Part shown: positions 19,071 through 28,457 of the stretch, one piece after another | Numbering within the stretch: position 1 is the first letter of the stretch | Layout of the letters: every line of letters begins with the position of its first letter | NCBI GenBank assembly: GCA_003963365.1 | Contig: RXJG01000003.1 | Span: 144,152 to 208,151, forward strand | Length of the DNA: 64,000 bases | Source: Sphingobacteriales bacterium | Lineage (GTDB): Bacteria > Bacteroidota > Bacteroidia > Chitinophagales > Chitinophagaceae | Reading direction: 5' to 3' | Program-made: the position numbers and the translations under genes | Notes under the pieces: generated by a model | Told to the model about the DNA's origin: nothing | The model's database searches: none | Seen by the model: only the letters and a program-made list of their open reading frames with translations

Positions 19071-20054
19071 TTAAAGGAAAAATACAGCCACTATAAATAT
19101 TATCATGAGCCAGTGGATATAATTAGGCACGGTTGACCTCCTGGGATAAAGATAGGCTGCTGCATGAAAAGCGGCCAAAGGAACGGCCGTCATAATCCAG
19201 TACGTGTAGGAAGAAGTGGTACTGAAAAAAGGAATAATGACCGAGATAATAAGGTAAAAAGTCATTAAGGCCCAGCTTTTTCTTACCTGTATCAGCATAC
19301 GGCCGGTATTGGCCTGTATGAAATACATACCAATAAATAAAGGAATAACAATAAAAGTTGCGCGGATCCAGAACAAATAATTAAAACGCAGCTGGGGAAA
19401 CTTCCAGGCAAATTTTGGAATTAAAGAACCAATGTTGAACTGATCAGTAAAAAACAAATAGGCAAACAGGAAATAATAAGGTGTTATTATTCCCAGCAAG
19501 GCTACCACCCATTCTGCCAGGCTAAAAGGACGAAATACCAATATGGCTGCAATTAACAGGAATAATAAAAACAGGGATGGTAAATAAAAGAACGAACAAA
19601 TACCAAAGCCAACGCCTATATTAAACAACAGGGTTTTTGCATTGGGATTGTTATACAACGATACCATTCTGGGCCACGACCATACCATTACCGTGTTTAT
19701 GATCAGTGCTGATGACAGATAATTCCACTCCGGTATTAATGAAGTAATAAGCAGGTAAGCCATTGCCACCAGGTAATGTGATGTGTACATCAGCTTTTGT
19801 TCATTCATCAGCCTGTTTAATGTGAGCGATTGGGTAAACAGTAAGAGGAAAGCCAGTAAAGGATAAATGACAGGAAAAACTGTGGCCGCTTTATTTAAAA
19901 ATTCAATGAGCACTGCAAACAGTAACCCATCTGATGGTTCAGCTACCGGTATATGGGGGTGCAGCAGGTAAGGTAACTTTAACAGCAACCCGTAAACGAG
20001 CAGCAGAAAGGCATTAGCGCTGTTATTATCACGGTAAATATTTACCAAATACAA
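19071..20054 (-). CDS. Polytopic membrane protein, DUF6427-like
   Basis: This 327-residue protein has roughly nine to ten hydrophobic spans and short loops, and no signal peptide. The N-terminus (NIYRDNNSANAFLLLVYGLL) and the internal segment LNRLMNEQKLMYTSHYLVAMAYLL resemble a Bacteroidota-specific membrane family of unknown function (DUF6427). No catalytic or transport motif is recognisable. It may be carried on the transcript of the upstream secreted-protein gene 60 bp away. Confidence 0.6.
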   Translation of the reverse strand: MYLVNIYRDNNSANAFLLLVYGLLLKLPYLLHPHIPVAEPSDGLLFAVLIEFLNKAATVFPVIYPLLAFLLLFTQSLTLNRLMNEQKLMYTSHYLVAMAYLLITSLIPEWNYLSSALIINTVMVWSWPRMVSLYNNPNAKTLLFNIGVGFGICSFFYLPSLFLLFLLIAAILVFRPFSLAEWVVALLGIITPYYFLFAYLFFTDQFNIGSLIPKFAWKFPQLRFNYLFWIRATFIVIPLFIGMYFIQANTGRMLIQVRKSWALMTFYLIISVIIPFFSTTSSYTYWIMTAVPLAAFHAAAYLYPRRSTVPNYIHWLMIIFIVAVFFL

Positions 20055-20113
20055 TTATTTGGGTACAAACCAAAATAAAGAAACGCATCCAACCAAAATA
20101 AAATGCAAAAAGA

Positions 20114-21643
20114 TTATGAAAAATCTATTTTGGCGAAGGTGATATAATTTCGGTAGATACACGGAGTAATCAGTTGCTTAGCACTTACCTGCTTACCCAA
20201 ACGTATCAACAAATCATATCCCCTGTCCATACTTTTTAATGGAGGCATACGATTTACCTTACCATCGGGGCTTACTGATTGAGCCATTAATATAGGCGTC
20301 CTTCGCTGCCATTCATTAAAAAGGAAGTTTATTTCACCACCGAGATTTATTATTTGATAAGAAAGCAGGTTATCTGTATCATCATCAAACTGGCTTTTGT
20401 TAATAACATTACTCCACTGCATTTTCCCTTTATTATCTACTGAAATCACCATAATGTTATCTGCATAGTAGCGAACAGACTGCATGCCGCTAAACCGGTT
20501 CCATCCCCAACCCCAGTTGTTCCATGGGCTCCAGGCATAATAATCATAAGGCGAAATAAATGGATTACCCCACATATAATCCCAGCGGTTCCAGGTGGAA
20601 CCCCTGGTGGTGGTATAATTACTTTCGCTGGTAAGCAGGAAGCCACCATCTCCTTTGATGATAATGTGTTTGATAAAATAATCATTAAACGCCATGCGAT
20701 AGTTAGCATCTCCTTTAGCCTGTTTTCGCAAGTCGTCACCAAATTCAATTGTATTGCCTGTAATGGGTGCTGTTAATTCCCAATCGGCTGCCGCACTATA
20801 TAAGCCTTCAATATTTCCCCTCTTTCCTTTGGTATAAAAAGAAGTAACCAGGAAACGCTTATTATAATTATCCACTTTTAACCGCACTTCATCCAGGTAA
20901 ATATCTTTTAGTGGAAGCTCAGTTGCTTTAGGCGGATCGTCATTCATTTTTTTGATCACTAACCAACACCTGGCCACATTATCCCTTACCTGGCTTCTAT
21001 GGCTGTGTGTAAAAGCAAAATCTCCATTATTGGAAACAGCAAAATCATTGATCAGGTCTTCTCGTTCATCCACTGTATAATTCCACCTGCTTTTATTCAG
21101 CAACTGTAACTGCGGATCAAAAAATAATGTAGTGATTGTAAGATGCTCTTTGTTCTTTCCTTTTATTTTAAATACCAGTATTTTTTGTTTGTCTTCGCTG
21201 GCAACCGTACTGTAAATTTTATTGTCGCCAAATATCCCAATCTGGGTGGTATCTAACTGTACGGGATCAGCCATTTTTTTTCCATCGGGACCAATTTTTA
21301 CACCCATACAATAAATAATGCCTCTTTTCTGGTATTGATAAACAAGCAAACTATAATCAGGATAACTTACAAAATCCTCATTGATGGTTCTGTCCGGCAT
21401 AAAATCCAGCTCTTCTTTACTTACTTCTTTCATTTCATTATCATACACGGTAACATAATGACGGGAACGGTAATTTTTGTACACCAGGAAATTACCTTTC
21501 ATCTTTCCCAGTATTTCAAATTGCATCTGCCGAAAATCTTCCCTGTCCGGTTCCGCATAGGCAACTTTTTGACCATGGGACACAACAGTAATCAGCATAA
21601 AAGCTGATAGTGAAAGCAACATTCGTTTTAAAAGGATATTCAT
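20114..21643 (-). CDS. Secreted hypothetical protein
   Basis: This 509-residue protein has a signal peptide (about 1-24, VVSHGQ). I do not recognise a family. The body looks like a beta-propeller or WD-like surface protein with repeated strand pairs. A conspicuous aromatic stretch at about residues 350-390 reads WNRWDYMWGNPF and SPWNNWGWGWNRF. No lipobox Cys and no T9SS tail were seen, so the periplasm is the likely location. Similar uncharacterised proteins are frequent in Chitinophagaceae. Confidence 0.6.
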   Translation of the reverse strand: MNILLKRMLLSLSAFMLITVVSHGQKVAYAEPDREDFRQMQFEILGKMKGNFLVYKNYRSRHYVTVYDNEMKEVSKEELDFMPDRTINEDFVSYPDYSLLVYQYQKRGIIYCMGVKIGPDGKKMADPVQLDTTQIGIFGDNKIYSTVASEDKQKILVFKIKGKNKEHLTITTLFFDPQLQLLNKSRWNYTVDEREDLINDFAVSNNGDFAFTHSHRSQVRDNVARCWLVIKKMNDDPPKATELPLKDIYLDEVRLKVDNYNKRFLVTSFYTKGKRGNIEGLYSAAADWELTAPITGNTIEFGDDLRKQAKGDANYRMAFNDYFIKHIIIKGDGGFLLTSESNYTTTRGSTWNRWDYMWGNPFISPYDYYAWSPWNNWGWGWNRFSGMQSVRYYADNIMVISVDNKGKMQWSNVINKSQFDDDTDNLLSYQIINLGGEINFLFNEWQRRTPILMAQSVSPDGKVNRMPPLKSMDRGYDLLIRLGKQVSAKQLITPCIYRNYITFAKIDFS

Positions 21644-21779
21644 ATAATTTGTTTCTATTGTAAATGTAAGATGAACTACAAAATTACCAACTCCATTTTT
21701 TCTAAACGGAATGGTTAAACAAGGAGATGTTAAAATTTAAATTTTTACACATTTGCACTTTAATTAACTTACCAAAATT

Positions 21780-22709
21780 ATGTCCACTGTATTAATTGCC
21801 GGGGGAACCGGTTTAGTTGGAACCGCTCTGACTGAATACCTGCTTCAGAAAAATTATACTGTTATAATTCTTACACGGTCGCTTACAAAATCCAGCCATC
21901 ATCCCAACCTTAGTTATGCTCAATGGAACACAGATACGCAAACTATGGATGCTGCTGCTTTGGCAGAGGCCGATTACATTGTAAACCTGGCCGGTGCAGG
22001 TGTGGCTGATAAACGCTGGACCAAGGCAAGAAAAAAAGAAATTCAGGAGAGCCGTGTCAGCAGCGGACAATTAATTACAAAAACCTTAAAAGCAATTCCC
22101 AATAAAGTTAAAGCCGTAATTAATGCTTCAGCTATTGGCTGGTATGGAGCTGATCCAGGCATTCCCAATGAAAAGCCGTTTGTTGAAACGGATAAAGCCG
22201 ATACACAATTTTTAGGTGAAACCTGTAAACTGTGGGAAGAAAGTGTGGAAGGAATAATCGCTTTAAATATTCCGTTAATCAAATTGAGAATTGGGATTGT
22301 ATTGAGTAAGGATGGCGGTGCTTTAACAGAATTTAAAAAACCACTGCAGTTTGGAGTTGCAGCCATTTTAGGCAACGGCAAACAAATGATAAGCTGGATC
22401 CATATAACTGATCTATGCCGGATGATTGAATATTGTATGCTGCACGATAAAACAGAAAATGTATTTAATGCCGCTGCGCCAAAACCAGTAAGTAATAAAA
22501 CACTCACCATTGCCTTGGCCAAAAAAATGAAAGGTAAATTTTATATACCGGTAAATGTTCCTGCATTTGCATTAAAACTGGTATTAGGTGAAATGAGTAT
22601 TGAAGTACTGAAAAGCGCCACTGTGAGTTGTAAAAAAATTCAGGACGCCGGGTTCACATTTTTATATCCTTCTATTGATGCCGCACTGGATGATTTATGC
22701 AGCAGGTAA
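21780..22709 (+). CDS. TIGR01777 family NAD(P)-dependent oxidoreductase
   Basis: This 309-residue member of the extended SDR superfamily (YfcH-like) has the Rossmann glycine motif AGGTGLVGTAL at residues 7-17. Further family marks are YIVNLAGAGVADKRWTKARKKEI, the region NASAIGWYG with the Tyr of the SDR active site, and a C-terminal DUF1731-like segment (VPAFALKLVLGEMSIEVLKSA). It is probably a nucleotide-sugar or small-molecule epimerase/reductase; the substrate is unknown. Its 3' end overlaps the convergent metzincin gene by 15 bp. Confidence 0.88.
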   Translation: MSTVLIAGGTGLVGTALTEYLLQKNYTVIILTRSLTKSSHHPNLSYAQWNTDTQTMDAAALAEADYIVNLAGAGVADKRWTKARKKEIQESRVSSGQLITKTLKAIPNKVKAVINASAIGWYGADPGIPNEKPFVETDKADTQFLGETCKLWEESVEGIIALNIPLIKLRIGIVLSKDGGALTEFKKPLQFGVAAILGNGKQMISWIHITDLCRMIEYCMLHDKTENVFNAAAPKPVSNKTLTIALAKKMKGKFYIPVNVPAFALKLVLGEMSIEVLKSATVSCKKIQDAGFTFLYPSIDAALDDLCSR

Positions 22710-23348
22710 ATGCTTATCATGCCAGAGACTGGAAAAATCACCTATAATGGCTTTACTATTTTTATCAAACTGAAGGCGATACAGTTTTAATGCGTCAATA
22801 TCTTTTTGCAATACTTTTCTTTTATATGGATTCATTGTTCCGCCGGGAGCTAATGGTTGTGCGGCAGCATCGTATTGAAAATGTGGATCACAAATAGTTC
22901 CTCTCGGATACATAATACCAGGTTGCCCTTCTCCTCTTATATCTAATAATTCGGGATGTTTTAAGCCAAGTGTATGTCCATATTCATGTGCTGCAGTAGT
23001 TGAATTGTTCAATAAATTATCCAGCTTGAAATAACCAGTGTTGCAGGGAATGTCATCTACAAATGAAATATGTACATTGGAAAATTCTTCAATGCGGAAA
23101 TAATTGTTTTGTGGATTGTAATTATAATAAACATCCTCCGGGTTGAGTTGTGGTGAATAGAATCCTTTGATATCAAATATCACCCGCATCATTCGTCTAT
23201 CCACCATTACCGTTGCATTCGGTTCGTTCCAGTGATTGGCGATATCTGCTGCAATTTGCTCGGATAAAGTTTCTGTTGCTGCTTCACCATAAAAGAAAAA
23301 AGTGGAGCGGATGAAAAGTTGATTGGAAATGATTTCGGCAATGCCCAT
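22695..23348 (-). CDS. Matrixin-like zinc metalloprotease (metzincin) without signal peptide
   Basis: This 217-residue protein carries the full metzincin zinc motif HEYGHTLGLKH (His121, Glu122, His125, His131) and a Met-turn GIMYPRG (Met146), as in M10 matrixins. No signal peptide, propeptide or cysteine switch is visible at this start, so it may be cytosolic or use a non-classical route. An alternative upstream start could change that, but none with a signal was seen. Substrates are unknown. It overlaps the end of the convergent oxidoreductase gene. Confidence 0.8.
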   Translation of the reverse strand: MGIAEIISNQLFIRSTFFFYGEAATETLSEQIAADIANHWNEPNATVMVDRRMMRVIFDIKGFYSPQLNPEDVYYNYNPQNNYFRIEEFSNVHISFVDDIPCNTGYFKLDNLLNNSTTAAHEYGHTLGLKHPELLDIRGEGQPGIMYPRGTICDPHFQYDAAAQPLAPGGTMNPYKRKVLQKDIDALKLYRLQFDKNSKAIIGDFSSLWHDKHLPAA

Positions 23349-23417
23349 TTGTCTGAACCGGGATTTATGGGAAATTATGGATTAAACGGAAATAAAGAAT
23401 TGAATTTTCGTTAAATA

Positions 23418-23448
23418 AAAAAGTGTTGGCACATATTCCAACACTTTC
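23418..23448 (-). terminator. Terminator of the FadN-type gene
   Basis: AAGTGTTGG (23421-23429) pairs with CCAACACTT (23438-23446), with a T run on the minus strand. It follows the 3-hydroxyacyl-CoA dehydrogenase gene. Confidence 0.75.
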
Positions 23449-23489
23449 ATTTAAATCTTTTACATCCAAATAATCCTGGTTCAGACACA

Positions 23490-25871
23490 TTAATTGCGTA
23501 CAGGCTTACCACCCTTTAATACACTCTGTATTCTTTCTAATGTTTTCTTTTCACCAGTCAAACTTAAAAATGCTTCTCTTTCCAAATCGAGCAAATATTG
23601 TTCGCTTACCAAAGTAGGTTCACTCAAATCGCCACCGCACATTACATAAGCTAATTTCCTGGCAACAACTGAATCATGGTCTGTTGCATAACCTGCTCTC
23701 CACATTCCGTTAATGCCTGCGTACAATGCACCTAATGCAGAGCGACCTAATACTTTCACATCTTTACGCTGCACTGGAGTTACGTAACCATCTTCATATA
23801 ATTCAATCACCGATTTTTTAGCATCGGCAATTCTTCTTCCGATATTCATACTTACTTCATCTCTTCCTTTCCTGTAAATACCTAAATCATATGCTTCCTG
23901 TGCAGAGGTAGCCACTTTAGCAGTTGCTATTGTAAGAAAACGATTCTTTAATGTGATAGTTTCCGGTTCATCTTCATGCATTTCATCTGCCGCCCTTAAA
24001 ACAAATTCTTTAGTTCCGCCACCACCGGGAATTAAGCCAACTCCCAACTCCACTAAACCGGTATAAGTTTCGGCTGCTGCACACACTTTATCACTATGCA
24101 AACTCAACTCACATGCACCACCCAATGCCAAACCATGCGGAGCAACTACAACCGGAACAGAAGAATATCTTGCTCTCATCATTGTATTCTGGAACATTCT
24201 GATTGCTAAATCCAGTTCGTCATATTCCTGTTCAATGGCCAGCATAAATATCATTCCCACATTGGCACCAGCACTGAAATTAGAGCCTTCATTCGCAATT
24301 ACCAGTCCTTTATATTTTTCTTCCGCTAGTGAAATAGATTTATTGATTCCTTCCAGTACTTCGCCACCAATGCTTCCCATCTTGGTATACCATTCCAATC
24401 CAATTACATCATCTCCTAAATCATACGTACGGCAGGCTGCATTTTTCCAGAGTGTTTTTCCTTCAAAATTTTTCATCACAATAAAGGCTTCACCACCCGG
24501 CAATGCTTTGTAAGATTTGCTGGCAACATCATAGCATAAACGTTTTCCGTTTTCCACTTTATAAAAATTGGTAGCCCCACTGGCAATCATTTCCTCCACC
24601 CATGCAGCTACTGAATAACCGGCAGCTTTCATTGCTTCGGTAGTCTTTGCAACATTCAGTACATCCCAACTTTCAAAAGCACCAATTTCCCAGCCAAAGC
24701 CAGCCATCATCGCATCATCCACCCTGTATATTTCCTCACTGATTTCAGGAATGCGGTGTGAGATATAAGAGAATAATCCATAATGAAAATGACGATAGAA
24801 CTCTCCTGCTTTATCAGCACCACCACACAACATCTTCAATCTTGTTTTTAAATCATCAATTGGTTTGGCAGCTTCTACTGTTGCAAACTTTGGTTTTTGC
24901 CTTGCACCATATTCCATTGTTTGCAGGTTCAATGTCAATATTTCTTTTTCACCACCACTGCCTTTTGTTTTCTTAAAGAAACCCTGTCCTGTTTTATCAC
25001 CAAGCCAGTTGTTAGCAACCATTTTATCTAACCACGCAGGAATACTAAATGTATTTCTTGCTTCATCATTGGGACAATTATCATACACACCCTTTGCTAC
25101 TTTCACTAATGTATCAATACCCACTACATCGGCTGTTCTGAACGTTGCAGATTTTGGACGACCGATGATAGGTCCGGTTAATGCATCTACTTCATCAATC
25201 GTCAATCCCATCTTATCCACCAATCCAAACAATGCCATGATGCCATACACACCAATCCTGTTGGCAATAAAAGCCGGAGTGTCTTTACATAACACAGTAG
25301 TTTTTCCTAAATACAGATCACCATAATGCATTAAGAAATCAACCACTGCAGCATCAGTGTATGGAGTAGGAATAATTTCTAACAAACGCAAGTAGCGGGG
25401 AGGATTAAAGAAGTGTGTACCGCAAAAATGTTTCTTGAAATCATCGCTTCTTCCTTCAGCCATCATATGAATGGGAATACCTGAAGTATTGGAAGTAATT
25501 AATGTACCGGGCTTACGAAGCCTATCAACTTTTTCTAAAACCTGTTGCTTGATGTCGAGTCTTTCTACCACCACTTCAATCACCCAATCATAACCTGCAA
25601 TATCTTTCATGTTATCATCAAAGTTGCCGGTAGTGATGCGCTTCACCACATCTTTAGTAAACACCGGTGACGGATTGCTTTTGATAGCCGCCGTCAAAGC
25701 ATCGTTCACAATTTTATTTCTCTCTGCAGGCTTTTTACTTTCCACTGCTTCCTTTGGAACAATATCCAGCAACAACACCTGTAATCCCACTCCGGCAAAA
25801 TGACAAGCAATACGGCTGCCCATTACACCACTTCCAAGAACAGCCACTTTTTTGATGATACGTTTGCTCAT
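23490..25871 (-). CDS. 3-hydroxyacyl-CoA dehydrogenase / enoyl-CoA hydratase fusion (FadN type)
   Basis: This 793-residue bifunctional beta-oxidation enzyme hydrates enoyl-CoA and oxidises 3-hydroxyacyl-CoA. The NAD-binding motif GSGVMGSRIACHFAGVG opens the protein. The dehydrogenase domains follow, with FCGTHFFNPPRYLRLLEIIP around residues 150-170 containing the catalytic His. A crotonase domain sits at about 470-700 (SNFSAGANVGMIF, GLALGGACELSLHSD, GVGLIPGGGGTKE). The dehydrogenase-first order and length fit Bacillus FadN rather than FadB. A thiolase partner is not adjacent. Confidence 0.92.
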   Translation of the reverse strand: MSKRIIKKVAVLGSGVMGSRIACHFAGVGLQVLLLDIVPKEAVESKKPAERNKIVNDALTAAIKSNPSPVFTKDVVKRITTGNFDDNMKDIAGYDWVIEVVVERLDIKQQVLEKVDRLRKPGTLITSNTSGIPIHMMAEGRSDDFKKHFCGTHFFNPPRYLRLLEIIPTPYTDAAVVDFLMHYGDLYLGKTTVLCKDTPAFIANRIGVYGIMALFGLVDKMGLTIDEVDALTGPIIGRPKSATFRTADVVGIDTLVKVAKGVYDNCPNDEARNTFSIPAWLDKMVANNWLGDKTGQGFFKKTKGSGGEKEILTLNLQTMEYGARQKPKFATVEAAKPIDDLKTRLKMLCGGADKAGEFYRHFHYGLFSYISHRIPEISEEIYRVDDAMMAGFGWEIGAFESWDVLNVAKTTEAMKAAGYSVAAWVEEMIASGATNFYKVENGKRLCYDVASKSYKALPGGEAFIVMKNFEGKTLWKNAACRTYDLGDDVIGLEWYTKMGSIGGEVLEGINKSISLAEEKYKGLVIANEGSNFSAGANVGMIFMLAIEQEYDELDLAIRMFQNTMMRARYSSVPVVVAPHGLALGGACELSLHSDKVCAAAETYTGLVELGVGLIPGGGGTKEFVLRAADEMHEDEPETITLKNRFLTIATAKVATSAQEAYDLGIYRKGRDEVSMNIGRRIADAKKSVIELYEDGYVTPVQRKDVKVLGRSALGALYAGINGMWRAGYATDHDSVVARKLAYVMCGGDLSEPTLVSEQYLLDLEREAFLSLTGEKKTLERIQSVLKGGKPVRN

Positions 25872-25885
25872 GATTGTTTTTATTG

Positions 25886-25913
25886 CTCACAGATTGCACG
25901 GATTTACACAGAT
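25886..25913 (+). repeat. Left inverted repeat flanking the GxxExxY gene
   Basis: CTCACAGATTGCACGGATTT (25886-25905) is followed by ACACAGAT. It matches the reverse complement of the right copy at 26338-26357 in 19 of 20 positions. Confidence 0.7.
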
Positions 25914-25944
25914 GAAACCGGAACAGCCTGTGAATTTTTATAAC

Positions 25945-26322
25945 TTAATTTATTATTCTGATTAAAGTTTCTTTATCCACTAAGGATGCTGCATTAAAAT
26001 TCACCAAAAGACCTAATTTCTTACCACTCAATTTTAAATAAGTCAGCAGTTGCTTTTTATGAACATCATGCAGTGTCTCTACAGATTTTATTTCAATTAT
26101 TATTGCGTCATTCACCAGTACATCAATTCTGAACCCAAGCTCCAACTGCACCCCATTATAATTTACCGGTATTCCCACTTGCGTTTTTGCATCCAAACCC
26201 GCTTCTTGTAACTCATACATCAACGCTGCTTCATAAACACTTTCTAATAAACCCGGACCAAGTTCATTATGTACTTTAAACATAGCACCCCGAATCTTAT
26301 AAGTAAGGTCATTTAAATCCAT
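25945..26322 (-). CDS. GxxExxY family protein (PD-(D/E)XK nuclease fold)
   Basis: This 125-residue protein (starting MDLNDLTYKIRG) has the family's name motif in GPGLLESVYEAALMYEL and a nuclease-type core RIDVLVNDAIIIEIKSV (Asp and Glu-X-Lys) followed by a conserved HKKQLLTYLKLSGKKLGLLVNF. The family (PF13366-like) is predicted to have a restriction-endonuclease fold; the role is unproven. An upstream in-frame ATG at 26361 would start inside the flanking inverted repeat, so 26322 is preferred. The gene fits almost exactly between inverted repeats at 25886-25905 and 26338-26357. Confidence 0.85.
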   Translation of the reverse strand: MDLNDLTYKIRGAMFKVHNELGPGLLESVYEAALMYELQEAGLDAKTQVGIPVNYNGVQLELGFRIDVLVNDAIIIEIKSVETLHDVHKKQLLTYLKLSGKKLGLLVNFNAASLVDKETLIRIIN

Positions 26323-26335
26323 TAGAAAGGTTTTA

Positions 26336-26357
26336 AAAAATCTGTGCAATCTGTGAG
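26336..26357 (-). repeat. Right inverted repeat flanking the GxxExxY gene
   Basis: The plus-strand sequence AAATCTGTGCAATCTGTGAG (26338-26357) is the inverted partner of 25886-25905, with one mismatch. Confidence 0.7.
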
Positions 26358-26451
26358 ACAATCAATTTAGTTAGCTATGCAACTAATTTGAAAACGAAGA
26401 TAATTTGTTTTCCTGAAATACAAATTAAGTTTTGTTAGTAAAACCGAACCG

Positions 26452-27918
26452 CTATAGTATCTGCTTAAGAATTCCTATAACCCCTTTAATCTCTTTTTCA
26501 TTTAAGGAAGCAAAACCCATCCGCAGGGCATTAAGGTTCTTATCCGGATTATTATATGCACTTCCATCCCGCATAAACAAACCAAGTGAAGCCGCTTTTT
26601 CGGAAACTTTCTTTAAATCATACCGCTTATCAAACTTTACCCAAACTGACATACCACCACCCGGCTTATTGAATGTAACCTTATCGCCCAGTTCTTTTTC
26701 CAGCAGTTCACAAAACAAATCCCTGCGTTGTTTATAAAGCTTTAATGATTTTTTTAAATGCTTCTGCATCTCACCATTATTCAGCATCATGGCCAATGTT
26801 TCTTCCATCAACACATCACCTCTTATATCAATCAGCTTTCTTAATTCAGCACCACTCTTTACAAAATCCGCTGTTGCCACTAAATATCCCAAACGCATGG
26901 AAGAAGCAAAACATTTGGTAAAAGAACCAATATAAATAACATAGCCACCATGATTGGCACTGGCCAATGGCAATATCGGGCTGCGGGCATAATGAAAATC
27001 GTAATCATAATCATCTTCAATCACCGGCAGCTTGTATTCACGAATCAGTGAAAGTAATTTCATTCTTCTTGCCGCACTTAATGTTACCGTAGTTGGATGA
27101 TGATGATGCGGAATGATATAAAGTAAATCAGGTTTTTTCTTTTTCACAATTTTTTCAATCGATTCTACATCCATTCCATTTTCATCAACCGGAACTTTTA
27201 TCAGCTTTGCACCGAACTCTTCAAATATCTGGTTAGCCATTCCATAACTCAACTCTCCCACCAGCACTGTTGCACCGGGTTTTAATATCAATCTTGCCGC
27301 CGTATAAATCGCCATTTGTGCGCCACGGGTAATTAAAATATTACTGGCATCAATATTTAATCCACGACTATCGGAAAGAAAATTTGCCAATGCATTTCTC
27401 AGGTTGGGTGACCCGGCATTATCACCAAACATAATTTGCTTGTCTGCATTCGGCCGTTTTAATAAATAACGATATTGACGAAACATTGCATCTACCGGTG
27501 CAATTCTCGGGTCAGGAAAACCATCATTGATTACATAACGATAATTGGCAGATTTTCTTTCGATATAAGGAGCAGTATTCAATCGTTGAAAAAAATTACT
27601 GGTCTTGCTTTTATACGCTGTAGTTTCTTCAATTGCTTTAAATGTTCTTGGTTTTAATTCGGGTAAATGTTTGGCTACCATTATTCCTTTGCGGGGAATA
27701 GATTCAATCCAGTCCTGTGCCGACAATTCTTCATACGCAGCCACTATCGTTTTACGATGAACGGATAGCAATTCCGCCAATGCACGACTGGGAGGAATAA
27801 ACGTTCCCGGTTTTAATATGCCATTGCGGAATAACTGAATAATTCCGCCGGCAATTTGCTGATAAACCGGTGACTGCTGGTTTTTATTGATACTAATGAG
27901 TGATTGAAAGGGAAGCAC
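26452..27918 (-). CDS. MocR/PdxR-type transcription regulator (GntR HTH + class I aminotransferase fold)
   Basis: This 488-residue fusion has a winged GntR-type helix-turn-helix at residues 10-80 (SPVYQQIAGGIIQLFRNGIL, PPSRALAELLSVHRKTIVAAYEEL). An aminotransferase-like domain follows at about 120-488 with the PLP Lys in GSFTKCFASSMRLGY and the region VIEDDYDYDFHY. MocR proteins bind PLP and use the enzyme fold as a sensor. It is divergent from the operon at 27980-30597, and the shared 61-bp gap holds repeated TGGACTA motifs that are its probable operator. Confidence 0.92.
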   Translation of the reverse strand: MLPFQSLISINKNQQSPVYQQIAGGIIQLFRNGILKPGTFIPPSRALAELLSVHRKTIVAAYEELSAQDWIESIPRKGIMVAKHLPELKPRTFKAIEETTAYKSKTSNFFQRLNTAPYIERKSANYRYVINDGFPDPRIAPVDAMFRQYRYLLKRPNADKQIMFGDNAGSPNLRNALANFLSDSRGLNIDASNILITRGAQMAIYTAARLILKPGATVLVGELSYGMANQIFEEFGAKLIKVPVDENGMDVESIEKIVKKKKPDLLYIIPHHHHPTTVTLSAARRMKLLSLIREYKLPVIEDDYDYDFHYARSPILPLASANHGGYVIYIGSFTKCFASSMRLGYLVATADFVKSGAELRKLIDIRGDVLMEETLAMMLNNGEMQKHLKKSLKLYKQRRDLFCELLEKELGDKVTFNKPGGGMSVWVKFDKRYDLKKVSEKAASLGLFMRDGSAYNNPDKNLNALRMGFASLNEKEIKGVIGILKQIL

Positions 27919-27979
27919 TGGACTACTTTATTTTTATAAATTGGACTATAAAGGTAGTCCAAATGCAAATTAAGTTTGT
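27919..27979. promoter_or_regulatory. Divergent promoter region with MocR-type boxes
   Basis: TGGACTA occurs as direct repeats at 27919-27925 and 27942-27948, 23 bp apart, and an inverted GTAGTCC lies at 27954-27960. This pattern between a MocR gene and its divergent operon is the expected operator layout for the family. Confidence 0.6.
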
Positions 27980-28441
27980 ATGACAAAACCAAAAATTATG
28001 CAGACAAGATTCGGCATGCGAAAAGTTTACCCGGCTGCTTACAAAGCAATGGACGGGTTGGAGAATTTGATTGAAATATCTTCTGTTGATAAATGGTACC
28101 GGGAAATGATACGAATCAGGGCTTCTCAAATCAATGGCTGTGCTTATTGCGTAAACTATCATACAGGAGATGCATTAAAGCTCGAAGTGGATTTTAAAAA
28201 GATAAACCTGCTGAGTGCATGGAGAGAAGCCCCAAATGTTTTTAACCAGGAAGAACAATTGCTGCTGCAGATGACCGAAGAATTAACATTGATTCATCAG
28301 CATGGATTGAGCGAGGCGACCTATAGTGAAGCATTAAAGCTATTTGGCGAAGAACAAACAGCACAACTGATGATGCTCATCATTACCATCAACGCATGGA
28401 ACAGGATTGGAGTAGGACTAAAAATGATTCCTGAACTTTAA
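27980..28441 (+). CDS. Carboxymuconolactone decarboxylase / AhpD-like protein
   Basis: This 153-residue alpha-helical protein has the AhpD-type redox motif in RIRASQINGCAYCVNYHTGD: Cys54, Cys57 and His61. Such proteins act as alkylhydroperoxidases or thiol reductases. It is the first gene of a four-gene operon under MocR control, with 16 bp to the DoxX gene. The metabolic partner is unknown. Confidence 0.88.
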   Translation: MTKPKIMQTRFGMRKVYPAAYKAMDGLENLIEISSVDKWYREMIRIRASQINGCAYCVNYHTGDALKLEVDFKKINLLSAWREAPNVFNQEEQLLLQMTEELTLIHQHGLSEATYSEALKLFGEEQTAQLMMLIITINAWNRIGVGLKMIPEL

Positions 28442-28457
28442 ATTAAAATCAACCAAT

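Noticed and set aside
26323..26361. Longer start for the GxxExxY protein at 26361
   Set aside because: The extra 13 residues are the translation of the right inverted repeat. The internal ATG at 26322 gives the usual family N-terminus.
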